Part shown: positions 13,407 through 20,752 of the stretch, one piece after another
How positions within the stretch are numbered: position 1 is the first letter of the stretch
How the letters are laid out: each line of letters begins with the position of its first letter
IMG/VR virus record: IMGVR_UViG_3300025664_000079
Location: 1-21,515 of that record
Source: a virus
Length of the DNA stretch: 21,515 bases
Direction: 5' to 3' (one strand)
Position numbers and translations under genes: made by a program
Notes under the pieces: generated by a model
What the model was told of the DNA's origin: nothing
The model's input: only the letters and a program-made list of their open reading frames with translations
Databases searched by the model: none

Positions 13407-14084
13407 ATGTCCCTCAGCCCCCGCGATGTCATCAAGCGCGCCGCCCGCCTGCATGGGGCCATCGCCTCGGGCGATGATCCGACCGCCGACGAGATGGTCG
13501 ATGCGCTGATCGCGCTCAACACGATGAAGCGGGCGATGTTCGGGACGGTGATCGGAACGCGCCTTTCGGCCCAGGACGCCACCGGCTCTACGATGCAGGC
13601 CGAGAACGGCGGCCTCTATCAGATACCAGCGGCGCTTTTCACCCTCACCGCGCCCTCAAAGCCTCGCGGCGGCTCGCGCTTCGGGGTCGCCGATCCCAAC
13701 CTCAATTTCGCGACCAACAACTGCACCATCGCCCGCAATGGCCGGCTCGTGGAGGGTCTTGCGGCCAACCTCGTCCTTTCCGTGGCCGGCACGTCGCGCA
13801 ACTGGTGGTTCCGGCCAGACACCGGCAATTGGACCCGCGAGACCGACTACGTGACGCCGGACGATACGATCGAGTTTCCCGACGGCCTCATCGCCTATTT
13901 GCCCTATCTGCTCGCCGTGGCTTTCGCCGCCGAATACGGGGCCGATCTGCGGCAGGACGTGATCGCCGGGGCGGCGGAGGGAAGGGAGGCATTCGTCAAG
14001 GCCTATGGCAGGCATGGAAGGAACCAGCTCGACCCGCCGATAGGTTCAGCCCCGCAGGCGCAACCTCAACCCCAGGCCCGCTGA
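13407..14084 (+). CDS. P22 gp4-like adaptor / head-completion protein, paralogue 2
   Basis: A 225-residue protein with AAGGAG at 13391-13396 and ATG 13407. The N-terminal helices (PRDVIKRAARLHGAIASGDD, then PTADEM) and the later WWFRPDTGNW (133-142) match the gp4-like tail accessory family and align with the first adaptor at 6570. The aromatic strand LIAYLPYLLAVAFAAEYGAD (161-180) and a helical Gln/Pro-rich end complete the protein. It is followed after one base by the gp10-like gene, the canonical gp4-gp10 order, so this is the better candidate for the functional portal extension. The 66-bp gap to the divergent acyltransferase gene may hold divergent promoters. Confidence 0.8.
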   Translation: MSLSPRDVIKRAARLHGAIASGDDPTADEMVDALIALNTMKRAMFGTVIGTRLSAQDATGSTMQAENGGLYQIPAALFTLTAPSKPRGGSRFGVADPNLNFATNNCTIARNGRLVEGLAANLVLSVAGTSRNWWFRPDTGNWTRETDYVTPDDTIEFPDGLIAYLPYLLAVAFAAEYGADLRQDVIAGAAEGREAFVKAYGRHGRNQLDPPIGSAPQAQPQPQAR

Positions 14085-14085
14085 C

Positions 14086-15645
14086 GTGGGCGACGGCATC
14101 CAGGGCCAGGGGTCCGCCCCACAGTCGCAGATCGCGCAGTTCCGCTCCGACGGGATCACCGCCGCGACGGGCCTGCGGATTCCGTTCTTCTCGGACGACT
14201 TCTCCCGCGCCTACGGCCTGCCCCCGGCGCGTCTGGTCAACATGCTGAGCGAGGCGACGCCTTTGCGCGAGGAACGGCCCTACGTGCCATTGGTGGGGCT
14301 CAGGGAGGTCCGTTACAGCCGGCCGGGCCTGGTCTCGGTCCGAAACCAGGGGACAGGCCCGATCCGGGGGATGTTCTACCAGGAAGGCAGCTTCTTCGGC
14401 GGCACGCTGATCTGGGTTTCGGGGACCAATTTCTACGCCGACACGACCCTGATCGGGACCATCCCCGGAACCGACCGGGTGCGCTTCGCCACCTCGGCGA
14501 GCCAACTGATCATCGTGGCCGGCGGGATCGCCTATCTGTGGGACGGCGCATATTTCGGCCCCCTGACGGCGCATCCCTCGTTCGTCGCGGATGGCTCGTA
14601 TCTCCCCCCCGTGATCGACGTGGCGTGCCTGGCCCAGCAGTTCGTGTTCGCCATGGCCGGCTCGATCCGGTTCTATTTCTCGGCCCCGAACAATGCGGTG
14701 AACATCAGCGCGCTCAATTTCGAGTCCAAGGAGATATTCCCCGATCCGATCGTCGGCTTGGCCGTTTGGAATGATGCGCTGGCGGTGTTCGGCTCGCAGA
14801 GCGTGCAGTTCTTCTCCCTTTCCGCCGATCCGAACGCCCCGTTCACTCCACAGCTCGGCCAGGGCTTCCAGCGCGGCTGCGCCTCACGCGACGCCATCGC
14901 CTATGCCGACAACGCCCTCTTCTGGGTGGGCGAGAACCGGGTGGTCTATCGCAGCGCCCCGACCCCTTCGCGGATCAGTTCGAACTCGATCGAGGACAAG
15001 CTGCGGCAATGCACCAATATCGCCGCCCTGACCGCCTTCGTCGTCACCTTCGAGGGCCATGAGCTCTATGTGCTCAACATCCCCGGCCAGGGGAGCTTCG
15101 CCTACGACATCAGCCGGATCGGCACGACCATCTCCACCTATGGCGACAGCTTCAGCCGGGGGGAGTGGGACGAGTGGCAAAGCTGGCAGCATCCGACCTT
15201 CCGGGGCGCGTGCGGCCTGATGGCGAAAGGGACCGCCTACATCGGCGACGATACGACCGCCGATATCTGGACGATGCAGTTTGGCGTCTATACCGACGCG
15301 GGCGGGCCAATGACGCGCCAGGCCAGCGCCTTCATCAAGATCGAGGAGGGCGCCCCCAGGTGCCTCAACCTCGTCCTGCATTGCGTGATGGGGGTGGGAA
15401 ACCCCGTCGATCCGGGCCTCAACCCGGTCGCCGAGATGCGCTACTCCGATGACCTCGGCGGCTCGTTCTCGCGCTGGCGTCAGGCCCCGCTGAACCAGGT
15501 CGGCAATTACGGCTCGCCGCGCTGCATGTGGCAAAGGCTCGGGCTTCTGAGAGCGCCGGGCCGGCTGATCGAGGTCCGCGTGACCGATCCGGTCAATGCG
15601 TGCTTTTCTCATCTCGAGCTGAACGCGAGCCGGCCGGCGCGGTGA
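14086..15645 (+). CDS. P22 gp10-like packaged DNA stabilization (tail needle hub) protein
   Basis: A 519-residue protein with GTG 14086 one base after the adaptor's TGA, so translation is probably coupled. The body is a repeated beta-rich pattern (LIIVAGGIAYLWDG, ALAVFGSQSVQFFS and DNALFWVGENRVVYR) typical of the P22 gp10 family, which caps the adaptor ring and holds packaged DNA. The length is close to P22 gp10 (about 470). It starts the tail machine after gp4 and contacts the tailspikes or needle. No needle gene (gp26) is recognisable next to it. The next genes are cargo, so the tail operon is interrupted here. Confidence 0.84.
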   Translation: MGDGIQGQGSAPQSQIAQFRSDGITAATGLRIPFFSDDFSRAYGLPPARLVNMLSEATPLREERPYVPLVGLREVRYSRPGLVSVRNQGTGPIRGMFYQEGSFFGGTLIWVSGTNFYADTTLIGTIPGTDRVRFATSASQLIIVAGGIAYLWDGAYFGPLTAHPSFVADGSYLPPVIDVACLAQQFVFAMAGSIRFYFSAPNNAVNISALNFESKEIFPDPIVGLAVWNDALAVFGSQSVQFFSLSADPNAPFTPQLGQGFQRGCASRDAIAYADNALFWVGENRVVYRSAPTPSRISSNSIEDKLRQCTNIAALTAFVVTFEGHELYVLNIPGQGSFAYDISRIGTTISTYGDSFSRGEWDEWQSWQHPTFRGACGLMAKGTAYIGDDTTADIWTMQFGVYTDAGGPMTRQASAFIKIEEGAPRCLNLVLHCVMGVGNPVDPGLNPVAEMRYSDDLGGSFSRWRQAPLNQVGNYGSPRCMWQRLGLLRAPGRLIEVRVTDPVNACFSHLELNASRPAR

Positions 15646-15771
15646 CGGGGGCGGCGTCGCCCTGGCGCCACAGGCTAGGGGACTGTTAAGGTGCGCCACA
15701 CACTGTAGGATGTCTGTGGAACCTAAAGGTGTGTTCGCACGGTTCCGATGGGGGGCGAGTCGGGAGTCCGC

Positions 15772-16104
15772 ATGGCCAAAAGGGATCAGGTGCGCGCCGT
15801 CGCCTTCAAAGAGGGCGACGTCTGGGTGGTCCATGGCGTCGAATACGACGTGGTCGCCCAGACGGCCGACATCTTCGATGCGCCCCGCGCTTTCCTCAAG
15901 ACGTTGCGCAGCACCATGCTGATCAATCAGAAGCTCGGCCGGCCGCCCCTGTCCTGCCTCAAGGCGGCGCCCGAAAAATATCGGGAGATGTTCGACGGCG
16001 CCGAGATGGAACTTCACCCCGTCCACCCGCCATTTCCGAAGGAAGCTGGCATCCCACGCCCCGACATCAGGTTACGCGGGGTGAGGGAGTTTCAAGCCGC
16101 TTAG
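15772..16104 (+). CDS. small unknown protein, faintly HicB-like
   Basis: A 110-residue protein. I chose ATG 15772 (GGGAG at 15762-15766) over ATG 15748. The N-terminal half, VRAVAFKEGDVWVVHGVEYD (6-25), followed by a helix with FDAPRAFLKTLRS, has the strand-strand-helix rhythm of HicB-type antitoxin domains, but the match is weak and I do not rely on it. The C-terminal half has PPLSCLKAAPEKYREMFDGA and a Pro/His stretch. No membrane or signal sequence is visible. It is followed after three bases by another small gene, so the two form a likely two-gene unit inserted after the gp10-like gene. Function unknown; a defence, toxin-antitoxin or regulatory role is possible. Confidence 0.66.
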   Translation: MAKRDQVRAVAFKEGDVWVVHGVEYDVVAQTADIFDAPRAFLKTLRSTMLINQKLGRPPLSCLKAAPEKYREMFDGAEMELHPVHPPFPKEAGIPRPDIRLRGVREFQAA

Positions 16105-16107
16105 GCG

Positions 16108-16377
16108 GTGGCGCGGTTTGTCAGCAAGGAACCCTGGCTTTCTGTCAGAAAGGTCATCGAGCTCTTCGTGGCGATGGGCTGCGAGCCTCAGGAATTTCCT
16201 GGCCAGGATGTAGCGGCGTTCGCCGATTGGACGGTCCGCTATCTCTATGACCGAGCGAGTGATCGCTTCGTCGATCTCAGCGACTTCGACCTCGATGATC
16301 GGGTGGCGCCCTCGACCCTCGAAACATGGGAGCGGGTGCTGGGCGTTTCGATCCCGCGCCCAGGCGACTTCAACTAG
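16108..16377 (+). CDS. small unknown acidic protein paired with the preceding gene
   Basis: An 89-residue protein with GTG 16108, three bases after the previous TAG, without a clear ribosome-binding site, suggesting coupled translation. It is acidic, with an N-terminal helix (LSVRKVIELFVAMGCEPQEF) and the segment YLYDRASDRFVDLSDFDLDD. No membrane segment, signal peptide or known motif is recognised. It forms a likely two-gene unit with the upstream gene. It has no obvious toxin fold and no DNA-binding motif that I can see. Confidence 0.6.
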   Translation: MARFVSKEPWLSVRKVIELFVAMGCEPQEFPGQDVAAFADWTVRYLYDRASDRFVDLSDFDLDDRVAPSTLETWERVLGVSIPRPGDFN

Positions 16378-16484
16378 GCCAGATTTCAGACAGGTAGCAC
16401 TGCCGGCGAACGCTAGGGTCGGGCTGCCAGGACAGCGCTGGCGACGCCGGGCAAGCCGCACAAGCCGAACGACAACAGGCCTTC

Positions 16485-16991
16485 CTAGGCAGGCGGCGCG
16501 GCGCGACGCATGCGCTGCGGGGAGACTCGGAACATTACCCCGAATCCTTTGTCGCACGTGTTGCACGACCACCTATCGACGACATGACCGCCTCCTTTGG
16601 GGGCATCCCGACTTTGGAATTGAAGGATTGATAGGTGACCATTGTCGAAACAATTCGTGCAAAGCCAATGAGGTGGCTTGCCGTCTGCCACGCCTTCCTT
16701 CTCCATGTAGGCGAAAGCTCCAAAATCAACGGCGTGAAGCTCGTAATTCTTCTTCTCGCCTTCCCAGTTTTTGAGCTTCACAATTTGCTGTTCAAGATCT
16801 CGTATTCGGTCGGCCGCCGTCGTCTCCGCCGCTTGAGCCGCCGCAAGAACGTTATGGAGCTCAAGGACTTGCTCCTGGAGCGCGATCTTGACGTCATTGA
16901 TACTTACTTGCGTGTTGGCAGCATTCAAGGTCTTCGCAAGATTTGTGAGCGCCTGGAGGCTGCTAAGGCCCGCGCTGAGTTCAGCGATCAT
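16485..16991 (-). CDS. coiled-coil / zinc-ribbon protein (cargo gene), unknown function
   Basis: A 168-residue protein on the strand opposite to the phage operon, with GGGGAAA upstream of its ATG. Residues 1-78 are a long helix rich in Ala, Leu, Glu and Gln that looks like a coiled coil, ending in RIRDLEQQIVKLKNWE. The C-terminus has CTNC (111-114) and CNTC (143-146), a pair of CxxC motifs typical of a zinc ribbon, separated by a strand with LQFQSRDAPKGGG. Similar coiled-coil plus zinc-ribbon proteins occur as accessory genes in mobile elements, from memory. I do not recognise a function. The opposite orientation marks it as an independently expressed cargo gene. Confidence 0.76.
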   Translation of the reverse strand: MIAELSAGLSSLQALTNLAKTLNAANTQVSINDVKIALQEQVLELHNVLAAAQAAETTAADRIRDLEQQIVKLKNWEGEKKNYELHAVDFGAFAYMEKEGVADGKPPHWLCTNCFDNGHLSILQFQSRDAPKGGGHVVDRWSCNTCDKGFGVMFRVSPQRMRRAAPPA

Positions 16992-17077
16992 GCTTTCGTT
17001 TCCCCGAGCGCATCCGATGAATGCGCCTCGCCTTCTGTTTACGCGCGCGCCTTGAGAGTCCAGCGGGAGCGCCGTGA

Positions 17078-17500
17078 ATGACCGCCCAGTCCGTCCCGCC
17101 GCCTTCCTTCGGCTCGCCGATCACCGATGGCCGGGGCATCGCCACGGTCGGTTTCCGTGCGTGGCTGACCGCGCTCTACCAACGCACCGGTGCTCAGGCG
17201 GACAAGGTCGATGCGGCACACGCCATGGCCAGCGCGGCGGTCCCGCAGACGACGCAGGTCGTGACCGGAGGGGGTGCTCAGGGCGGCGGGGCCTTGGGAG
17301 GCAATGTGGTCATCGCGCTCTACAAGGCGATCGACGCCCTGGACAACCTGCCCACGACGGGCCTGAGTTCCGGCGACATGGCCTATGTGCTCGACGGCCG
17401 CAAGGCGGGCGAGGGAGCCAATGCGGGGACCGGGATACCGGCCTTCTGGTCGAAGGGGAACTGGTATTCGGTCGGCAGCGGGGCGGTGGTGACGACGTGA
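17078..17500 (+). CDS. small phage structural-type protein
   Basis: A 140-residue protein starting at ATG 17078 with GGGAG at 17065-17069. It has a Gly-rich, beta-type sequence with a short N-terminal region (SPITDGRGIATVGFRAWLTA), a Gly/Gln-rich linker and a C-terminal segment MAYVLDGRKAGEGANAGTGIP that looks like a small phage tail or decoration domain. No signal peptide is visible. It lies between the minus-strand zinc-ribbon gene and the toxin-antitoxin pair. The YVLDGRKAGEGANAGTG pattern is a common phage structural feature; I infer a virion protein. Confidence 0.68.
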   Translation: MTAQSVPPPSFGSPITDGRGIATVGFRAWLTALYQRTGAQADKVDAAHAMASAAVPQTTQVVTGGGAQGGGALGGNVVIALYKAIDALDNLPTTGLSSGDMAYVLDGRKAGEGANAGTGIPAFWSKGNWYSVGSGAVVTT

Positions 17501-17706
17501 GGGCGTGGCGTCGCCTTGCGGGAGTGCAAGGTGGAGGAAGCTATTCAAACTTGAAACTGTGAGCTTTTGGGAGCATGTTGCAGTCTTGATTACCCCTCCG
17601 GCGGCTTCGAAGCACGGGCAAAGAGTTTGAATGCCGAGGAACGCAGTATGATTGCTCGAAAAGCAGCTGCGACCTGGTGGGGTTAGACGAAGGAAAGGAG
17701 GCGCCG
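17501..17706. promoter_or_regulatory. putative regulatory region of the toxin-antitoxin pair
   Basis: This 206-bp AT-richer stretch separates the small structural gene from the antitoxin gene. The strong ribosome-binding site AAGGAGG at 17695-17701 precedes ATG 17707. An autoregulated TA promoter would be expected here, but I could not identify clear -35/-10 or operator repeats. Confidence 0.35.
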
Positions 17707-17877
17707 ATGAGCAAGTTGGAAAAGCAAGCCGCCCGCGTTACCGCCTCCCCGCGGCGGAAGGCGCAGGCCGCCACGATTTCGTTCAAGGCGCGTCCCTGCG
17801 GTGACATAGATTACGCGAAGCTCGCGGCGGAGTTGCGCGAAAGGTACCCGAAGATACTCGCGCGCCTTGCTGAGTGA
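17707..17877 (+). CDS. small antitoxin-like protein upstream of Doc toxin
   Basis: A 56-residue protein with AAGGAGG at 17695-17701 and ATG 17707. The N-terminus is basic (RVTASPRRKAQA), followed by a C-terminal helix (YAKLAAELRERYPKILARLA). It overlaps the downstream Doc-like gene by 11 bases, as in classical phd-doc pairs where the antitoxin C-terminus blocks the toxin. It lacks the longer N-terminal DNA-binding part of typical Phd (about 73 residues), so it may be truncated or an independent antitoxin type. The assignment comes mainly from the neighbour. Confidence 0.7.
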   Translation: MSKLEKQAARVTASPRRKAQAATISFKARPCGDIDYAKLAAELRERYPKILARLAE

Positions 17878-18280
17878 GCCGTGCTGGTTGACGCCAGACG
17901 GCGTCATTGAGCTCAATCGCGAAATTCTAAATCCGGGAGAGCCACATCAGCTTCTGGATCGCGGGTTGCTGGAGAGCGCCTGCGCGCGGCCAAAAAATCA
18001 TTGGCACTATAATGGAGTAGACGACGTGGAGAAATTGGCCACGTTGCTACTCTTTGCCATTGCAGAAAATCACGCTTTCCTCCAAGGCAATAAGAGAACG
18101 GGCTTTGCTGCAATGGTCGGCTTTCTAGGCGCTAACGGATTTCGGTTTGATCTTTCCGACGATGCCGCGTGTGCTGACGATATACTCGCGACATTGCAAC
18201 AGCAGTCTACGCCAGAGGCCTTTGAGGATCGGCTCCGTAGGGCAATCGTGCCGGTGGACACGCGCAGTTGGCGGAGCTGA
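17867..18280 (+). CDS. Doc/Fic-family toxin (death on curing)
   Basis: A 137-residue protein, a usual size for Doc (about 126). The signature is HAFLQGNKRTG at residues 69-79, matching Hx-F-x-[D/E]-G-N-K-R except that Gln73 replaces the usual acidic residue that binds Mg2+. The rest fits Doc: PCWLTPDGVIELNREIL (5-21) and GLLESACARPKN (33-44). I use TTG 17867, the start that retains this conserved N-terminus; it overlaps the antitoxin gene by 11 bases. Fic/Doc enzymes transfer AMP or phosphate from ATP to targets such as EF-Tu. The pair probably stabilizes the prophage or guards against infection. Some Doc-like proteins may normally have Gln here, so activity is not excluded. Confidence 0.87.
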   Translation: MLSEPCWLTPDGVIELNREILNPGEPHQLLDRGLLESACARPKNHWHYNGVDDVEKLATLLLFAIAENHAFLQGNKRTGFAAMVGFLGANGFRFDLSDDAACADDILATLQQQSTPEAFEDRLRRAIVPVDTRSWRS

Positions 18281-18451
18281 CCCGGTGAGGGCGAAGGCTA
18301 AAGCCTGAGTCCTCCACGACGATTTCGACCCGTCGAGCGGGCGGGGGCCCTGGTTTTGGGCGCTACCTGCGGCCGACCGCGGCGCCGTAGGCCCGCATCC
18401 TCCCGCCAGCCGCGGGGCCGTGGCTTTCGCAGCGATCAGGGGAGGCGATCC
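18281..18451. other. 171-bp gap before the tail-fibre gene
   Basis: No gene seen. It contains small hairpin candidates (CCCGTCGAGCGGG and GGCTAAAGCC), neither followed by a convincing T run, and the ribosome-binding site GGGGAGG at 18439-18445. Confidence 0.35.
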
Positions 18452-19240
18452 ATGGCCGGTAACCTGCTCCAGACGCTCGTCTTTCGGGCCGCGGACGCCA
18501 ATGGCGCGCCGATCAACGGCGCGCAGCTGCAGTTCTACCTCACCGGCACGACCACGCCGACCAATGTCTATACCTCCTCGTCCCTGGGAACTCCGCTCAG
18601 CAACCCCGTTGTCAGCGACAGCGCGGGGCTTTTCCCGCCGATCTATCTCGACCCCACCGTCACCTATCGGATGCAGTATTGGAACGCGATCGGCGGCCTG
18701 GTGAAGGACTACGACCCGCTGAGCAGCGGGGTGATCGAGGCCACGCAAGCCCAGGTCAACGCCGGGGCCGCCACCGGCGTCTATGTCAGCCCGGCCAAGC
18801 TCGCCGGATGGACGGGCATAGCGACCGCGCTCGGCTACACGCCGCTGAACAAGGCGGGCGATACGGCGACCAACCTCATCATCGCCAATTCGGTCCTGGC
18901 GACCGCCTCGGCGGGCTATCTGGGCGCTCCGGTCAACGAGCAGGACGGGGTCTATGCCTTCGTGGCCGGCGATGCGGGCAAGCTCGTGCGTCACAACAGC
19001 GGCGCGGGCCACGCCTGGACGATCTCGCCCTTCGCCACCACGCCCTTCCCGGTCGGGACGGCGATAGCGGTGCGCAATGTCGGGGCCGGGGTGGTGACGC
19101 TGACCCGCGGGGCCGGGGTGACGCAGCTGCTCTCCGGCTCGGGGACCAGCAAGGACGTCGCCGTGGCGCAGTGGGGCCTGGCGACGCTCATCCAGGAGAC
19201 GCAGGACAATTGGGTCGTGAGCGGGGCGGGCATCTCGTGA
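18452..19240 (+). CDS. tail-fibre-like structural protein
   Basis: A 262-residue protein from ATG 18452 (GGGGAGG at 18439-18445), chosen over a longer upstream reading. The N-terminus (LLQTLVFRAADANGAPINGA, with strands up to about residue 75) resembles a small beta domain that anchors fibres. ALGYTPLNKAGDT (126-138) is the well-known phage tail-fibre repeat motif. The C-terminal part has an immunoglobulin-like or lectin-like beta pattern ending in DNWVVSGAGI. It is presumably a short fibre or accessory tail protein that binds or positions receptor-recognition parts. It overlaps the next start by four bases (GTGA). Confidence 0.76.
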   Translation: MAGNLLQTLVFRAADANGAPINGAQLQFYLTGTTTPTNVYTSSSLGTPLSNPVVSDSAGLFPPIYLDPTVTYRMQYWNAIGGLVKDYDPLSSGVIEATQAQVNAGAATGVYVSPAKLAGWTGIATALGYTPLNKAGDTATNLIIANSVLATASAGYLGAPVNEQDGVYAFVAGDAGKLVRHNSGAGHAWTISPFATTPFPVGTAIAVRNVGAGVVTLTRGAGVTQLLSGSGTSKDVAVAQWGLATLIQETQDNWVVSGAGIS

Positions 19241-19614
19241 GCGCCATGATGCTGGCCCTGGCCGGGGCCAGGCCGGCGGCGGGAGCGGCCGGAGGAGTGA
19301 CGCCGAACGCCCTGCCGTGGAAGGTGATCTACGGCATCACGCCGGCGAGCACTCAGCCGTTGCAGGTCACCGGGATCACCAACCCGATCACGGTGAGCGC
19401 CAGCCTGGCCGGCGGGGCGAGCCTGGCCCATATCCTCAACGGCGCGGTCACCGCCTACAGCGGGCCATTCGTGGTCAATCTGAACGATTACCTCGCCTGG
19501 CAGGTCAGCGGGGCGTTCGGAACCGACTATTCGGGGACGATCACCGTGACCAACACCACCGACAGCGGCGCGCTTCTGGCGCACGTCACCTACATCCTGC
19601 ACGGCTCGTTCTGA
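19237..19614 (+). CDS. small beta-rich structural protein coupled to the fibre gene
   Basis: A 125-residue protein; GTG 19237 overlaps the previous TGA as GTGA, indicating coupling (ATG 19246 is an alternative). After an Ala/Gly-rich N-terminus, the sequence has the alternating pattern of a beta-sandwich (VTGITNPITVSASLAGGASL and then GTITVTNTTD). No membrane segment or signal peptide is certain; the first 20 residues are mildly hydrophobic. Probably a minor tail or fibre-associated protein. No family recognised. Confidence 0.66.
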   Translation: MSAMMLALAGARPAAGAAGGVTPNALPWKVIYGITPASTQPLQVTGITNPITVSASLAGGASLAHILNGAVTAYSGPFVVNLNDYLAWQVSGAFGTDYSGTITVTNTTDSGALLAHVTYILHGSF

Positions 19615-19616
19615 GG

Positions 19617-20072
19617 ATGGTGCGGATCGAGCGCGACCCGGCCTTCTGGGCCAATGTCGCGAGCCACCTTCAGGTCGCGCCGCATATCGGCGTGGGGCCG
19701 GAGGTGGTCGGCGAGTTCGCGCTGCGCCCGGGGGTGACGCCGCTCGCCGCCGAGCACGGGGGGTTCCTGTTCAGCACCCTGGACGGGATGGGGATGGTGC
19801 GCGAACTGCACACCCTCTTCACTCCCGAGGGCTGGGGCCGGGAGGTGGCGCGCGCGGCGCACGAGGCCTTCGCCCTGATCTTCGCCGCCGGCGCGCAGGT
19901 GATCGTCACGCACGAGCGGGCGGACTGGTGGCGCTCGGCCCCGCCGAAGTCGCACGGCTGGGCCGTCGCCGGGGAGTGGGCCGGGACGGCCATCGGGGAG
20001 GTTCGGATGTGGGTTCTGACACTTGACGCCTGGCGCGCATCGCCGGCGGTGAGGAGGCGGGCATGCCACTGA
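19617..20072 (+). CDS. DUF2824-like / GNAT-like phage protein
   Basis: A 151-residue protein; ATG 19617 lies two bases after the preceding TGA. The sequence (RIERDPAFWANVASHLQVAP near the start; GREVARAAHEAFALIFAAGA near the middle; ending MWVLTLDAW) resembles small DUF2824-type phage proteins with a GNAT-like acetyltransferase fold, found near ejection genes of P22-like phages. I cannot point to acetyl-CoA binding residues with confidence, so enzyme activity is uncertain. It overlaps the next gene by 10 bases and is clearly in the same operon. This is from memory of the family, not from a search. Confidence 0.72.
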   Translation: MVRIERDPAFWANVASHLQVAPHIGVGPEVVGEFALRPGVTPLAAEHGGFLFSTLDGMGMVRELHTLFTPEGWGREVARAAHEAFALIFAAGAQVIVTHERADWWRSAPPKSHGWAVAGEWAGTAIGEVRMWVLTLDAWRASPAVRRRACH

Positions 20073-20752
20073 TCATTCCGGCGGTGATCGGCGCGGCCGG
20101 GATCGTCGGCGGCTCGCTGATCTCGGCCGGCGCGGCCAACAACGCGGCGAACATCGCCCAGCAGACGGCGGCGCAGAACAACGCCCTGGAAAGCCAGATA
20201 TACGCCTCCAACAAGGCGGAGATTCAGCCCTTCGTCGATCGCGGCAATACGGCCGGAGACGAGCTGAACGGCTTTTTGGGCCTCGGCGGCGATCCGGCGG
20301 CGACGCAGGCCGCTTTCAACGCCTATCTCAACTCGACCGGCTATCAGTTCAACTACAACCAGGGCCTGGACGCGGTGAACAGCAATGCCGCCTCCAAGGG
20401 CCTGCTGGACAGCGGCGCGGCGGTGAAGGCCCTGGACGCCTATGGCACGGGCCTGGCCCAGCAATATGGCCAGCAATACGCGACCGACCTGGCCGGCGTC
20501 TCCAAGCAGGGCTCCGACAGCGCCTCGGCCCTCGCCGGGGTGGGGCAGAACTACGCCAACGCCTTTTCCTCCAACAACAACAACGCCGCCTCGATCACCG
20601 CCAACGCCGGCCTTTCCAGCGCCAATGCGATCACCGGCATGATCGGCCAGGGGCTGAGCGCCTATGGCCTCAGCCGGGGGCAGAGCTCGTTCGGTGGAGC
20701 GAACGCCGGGGCGACGCCATACAATCCGTTCGCTCCGGGGACCGGGACATGA
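20063..20752 (+). CDS. internal virion / DNA-ejection-type protein
   Basis: A 229-residue protein with GAGGAGG upstream of ATG 20063. It has an N-terminal hydrophobic helix (residues 2-24, PLIIPAVIGAAGIVGGSLIS) and then STGYQFNYNQGLDAVNSNAA (91-110) with SKGLLDSGAAVKALDAYGTG (111-130), a pattern common in P22-like phage DNA transfer or ejection proteins. The rest is Ala/Asn/Gln/Ser-rich helix with a Gly-rich tail. Such proteins sit inside the capsid or near the tail and are ejected into the cell envelope to help DNA enter. Overlaps with both neighbours (10 bases before, ATGA after) suggest coordinated expression. Confidence 0.78.
   Translation: MPLIIPAVIGAAGIVGGSLISAGAANNAANIAQQTAAQNNALESQIYASNKAEIQPFVDRGNTAGDELNGFLGLGGDPAATQAAFNAYLNSTGYQFNYNQGLDAVNSNAASKGLLDSGAAVKALDAYGTGLAQQYGQQYATDLAGVSKQGSDSASALAGVGQNYANAFSSNNNNAASITANAGLSSANAITGMIGQGLSAYGLSRGQSSFGGANAGATPYNPFAPGTGT

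Noticed and set aside
14884-16026. Long antisense frame opposite the gp10-like gene
   Set aside because: No domain recognisable, no ribosome-binding site that convinces, and the sense strand is well supported.
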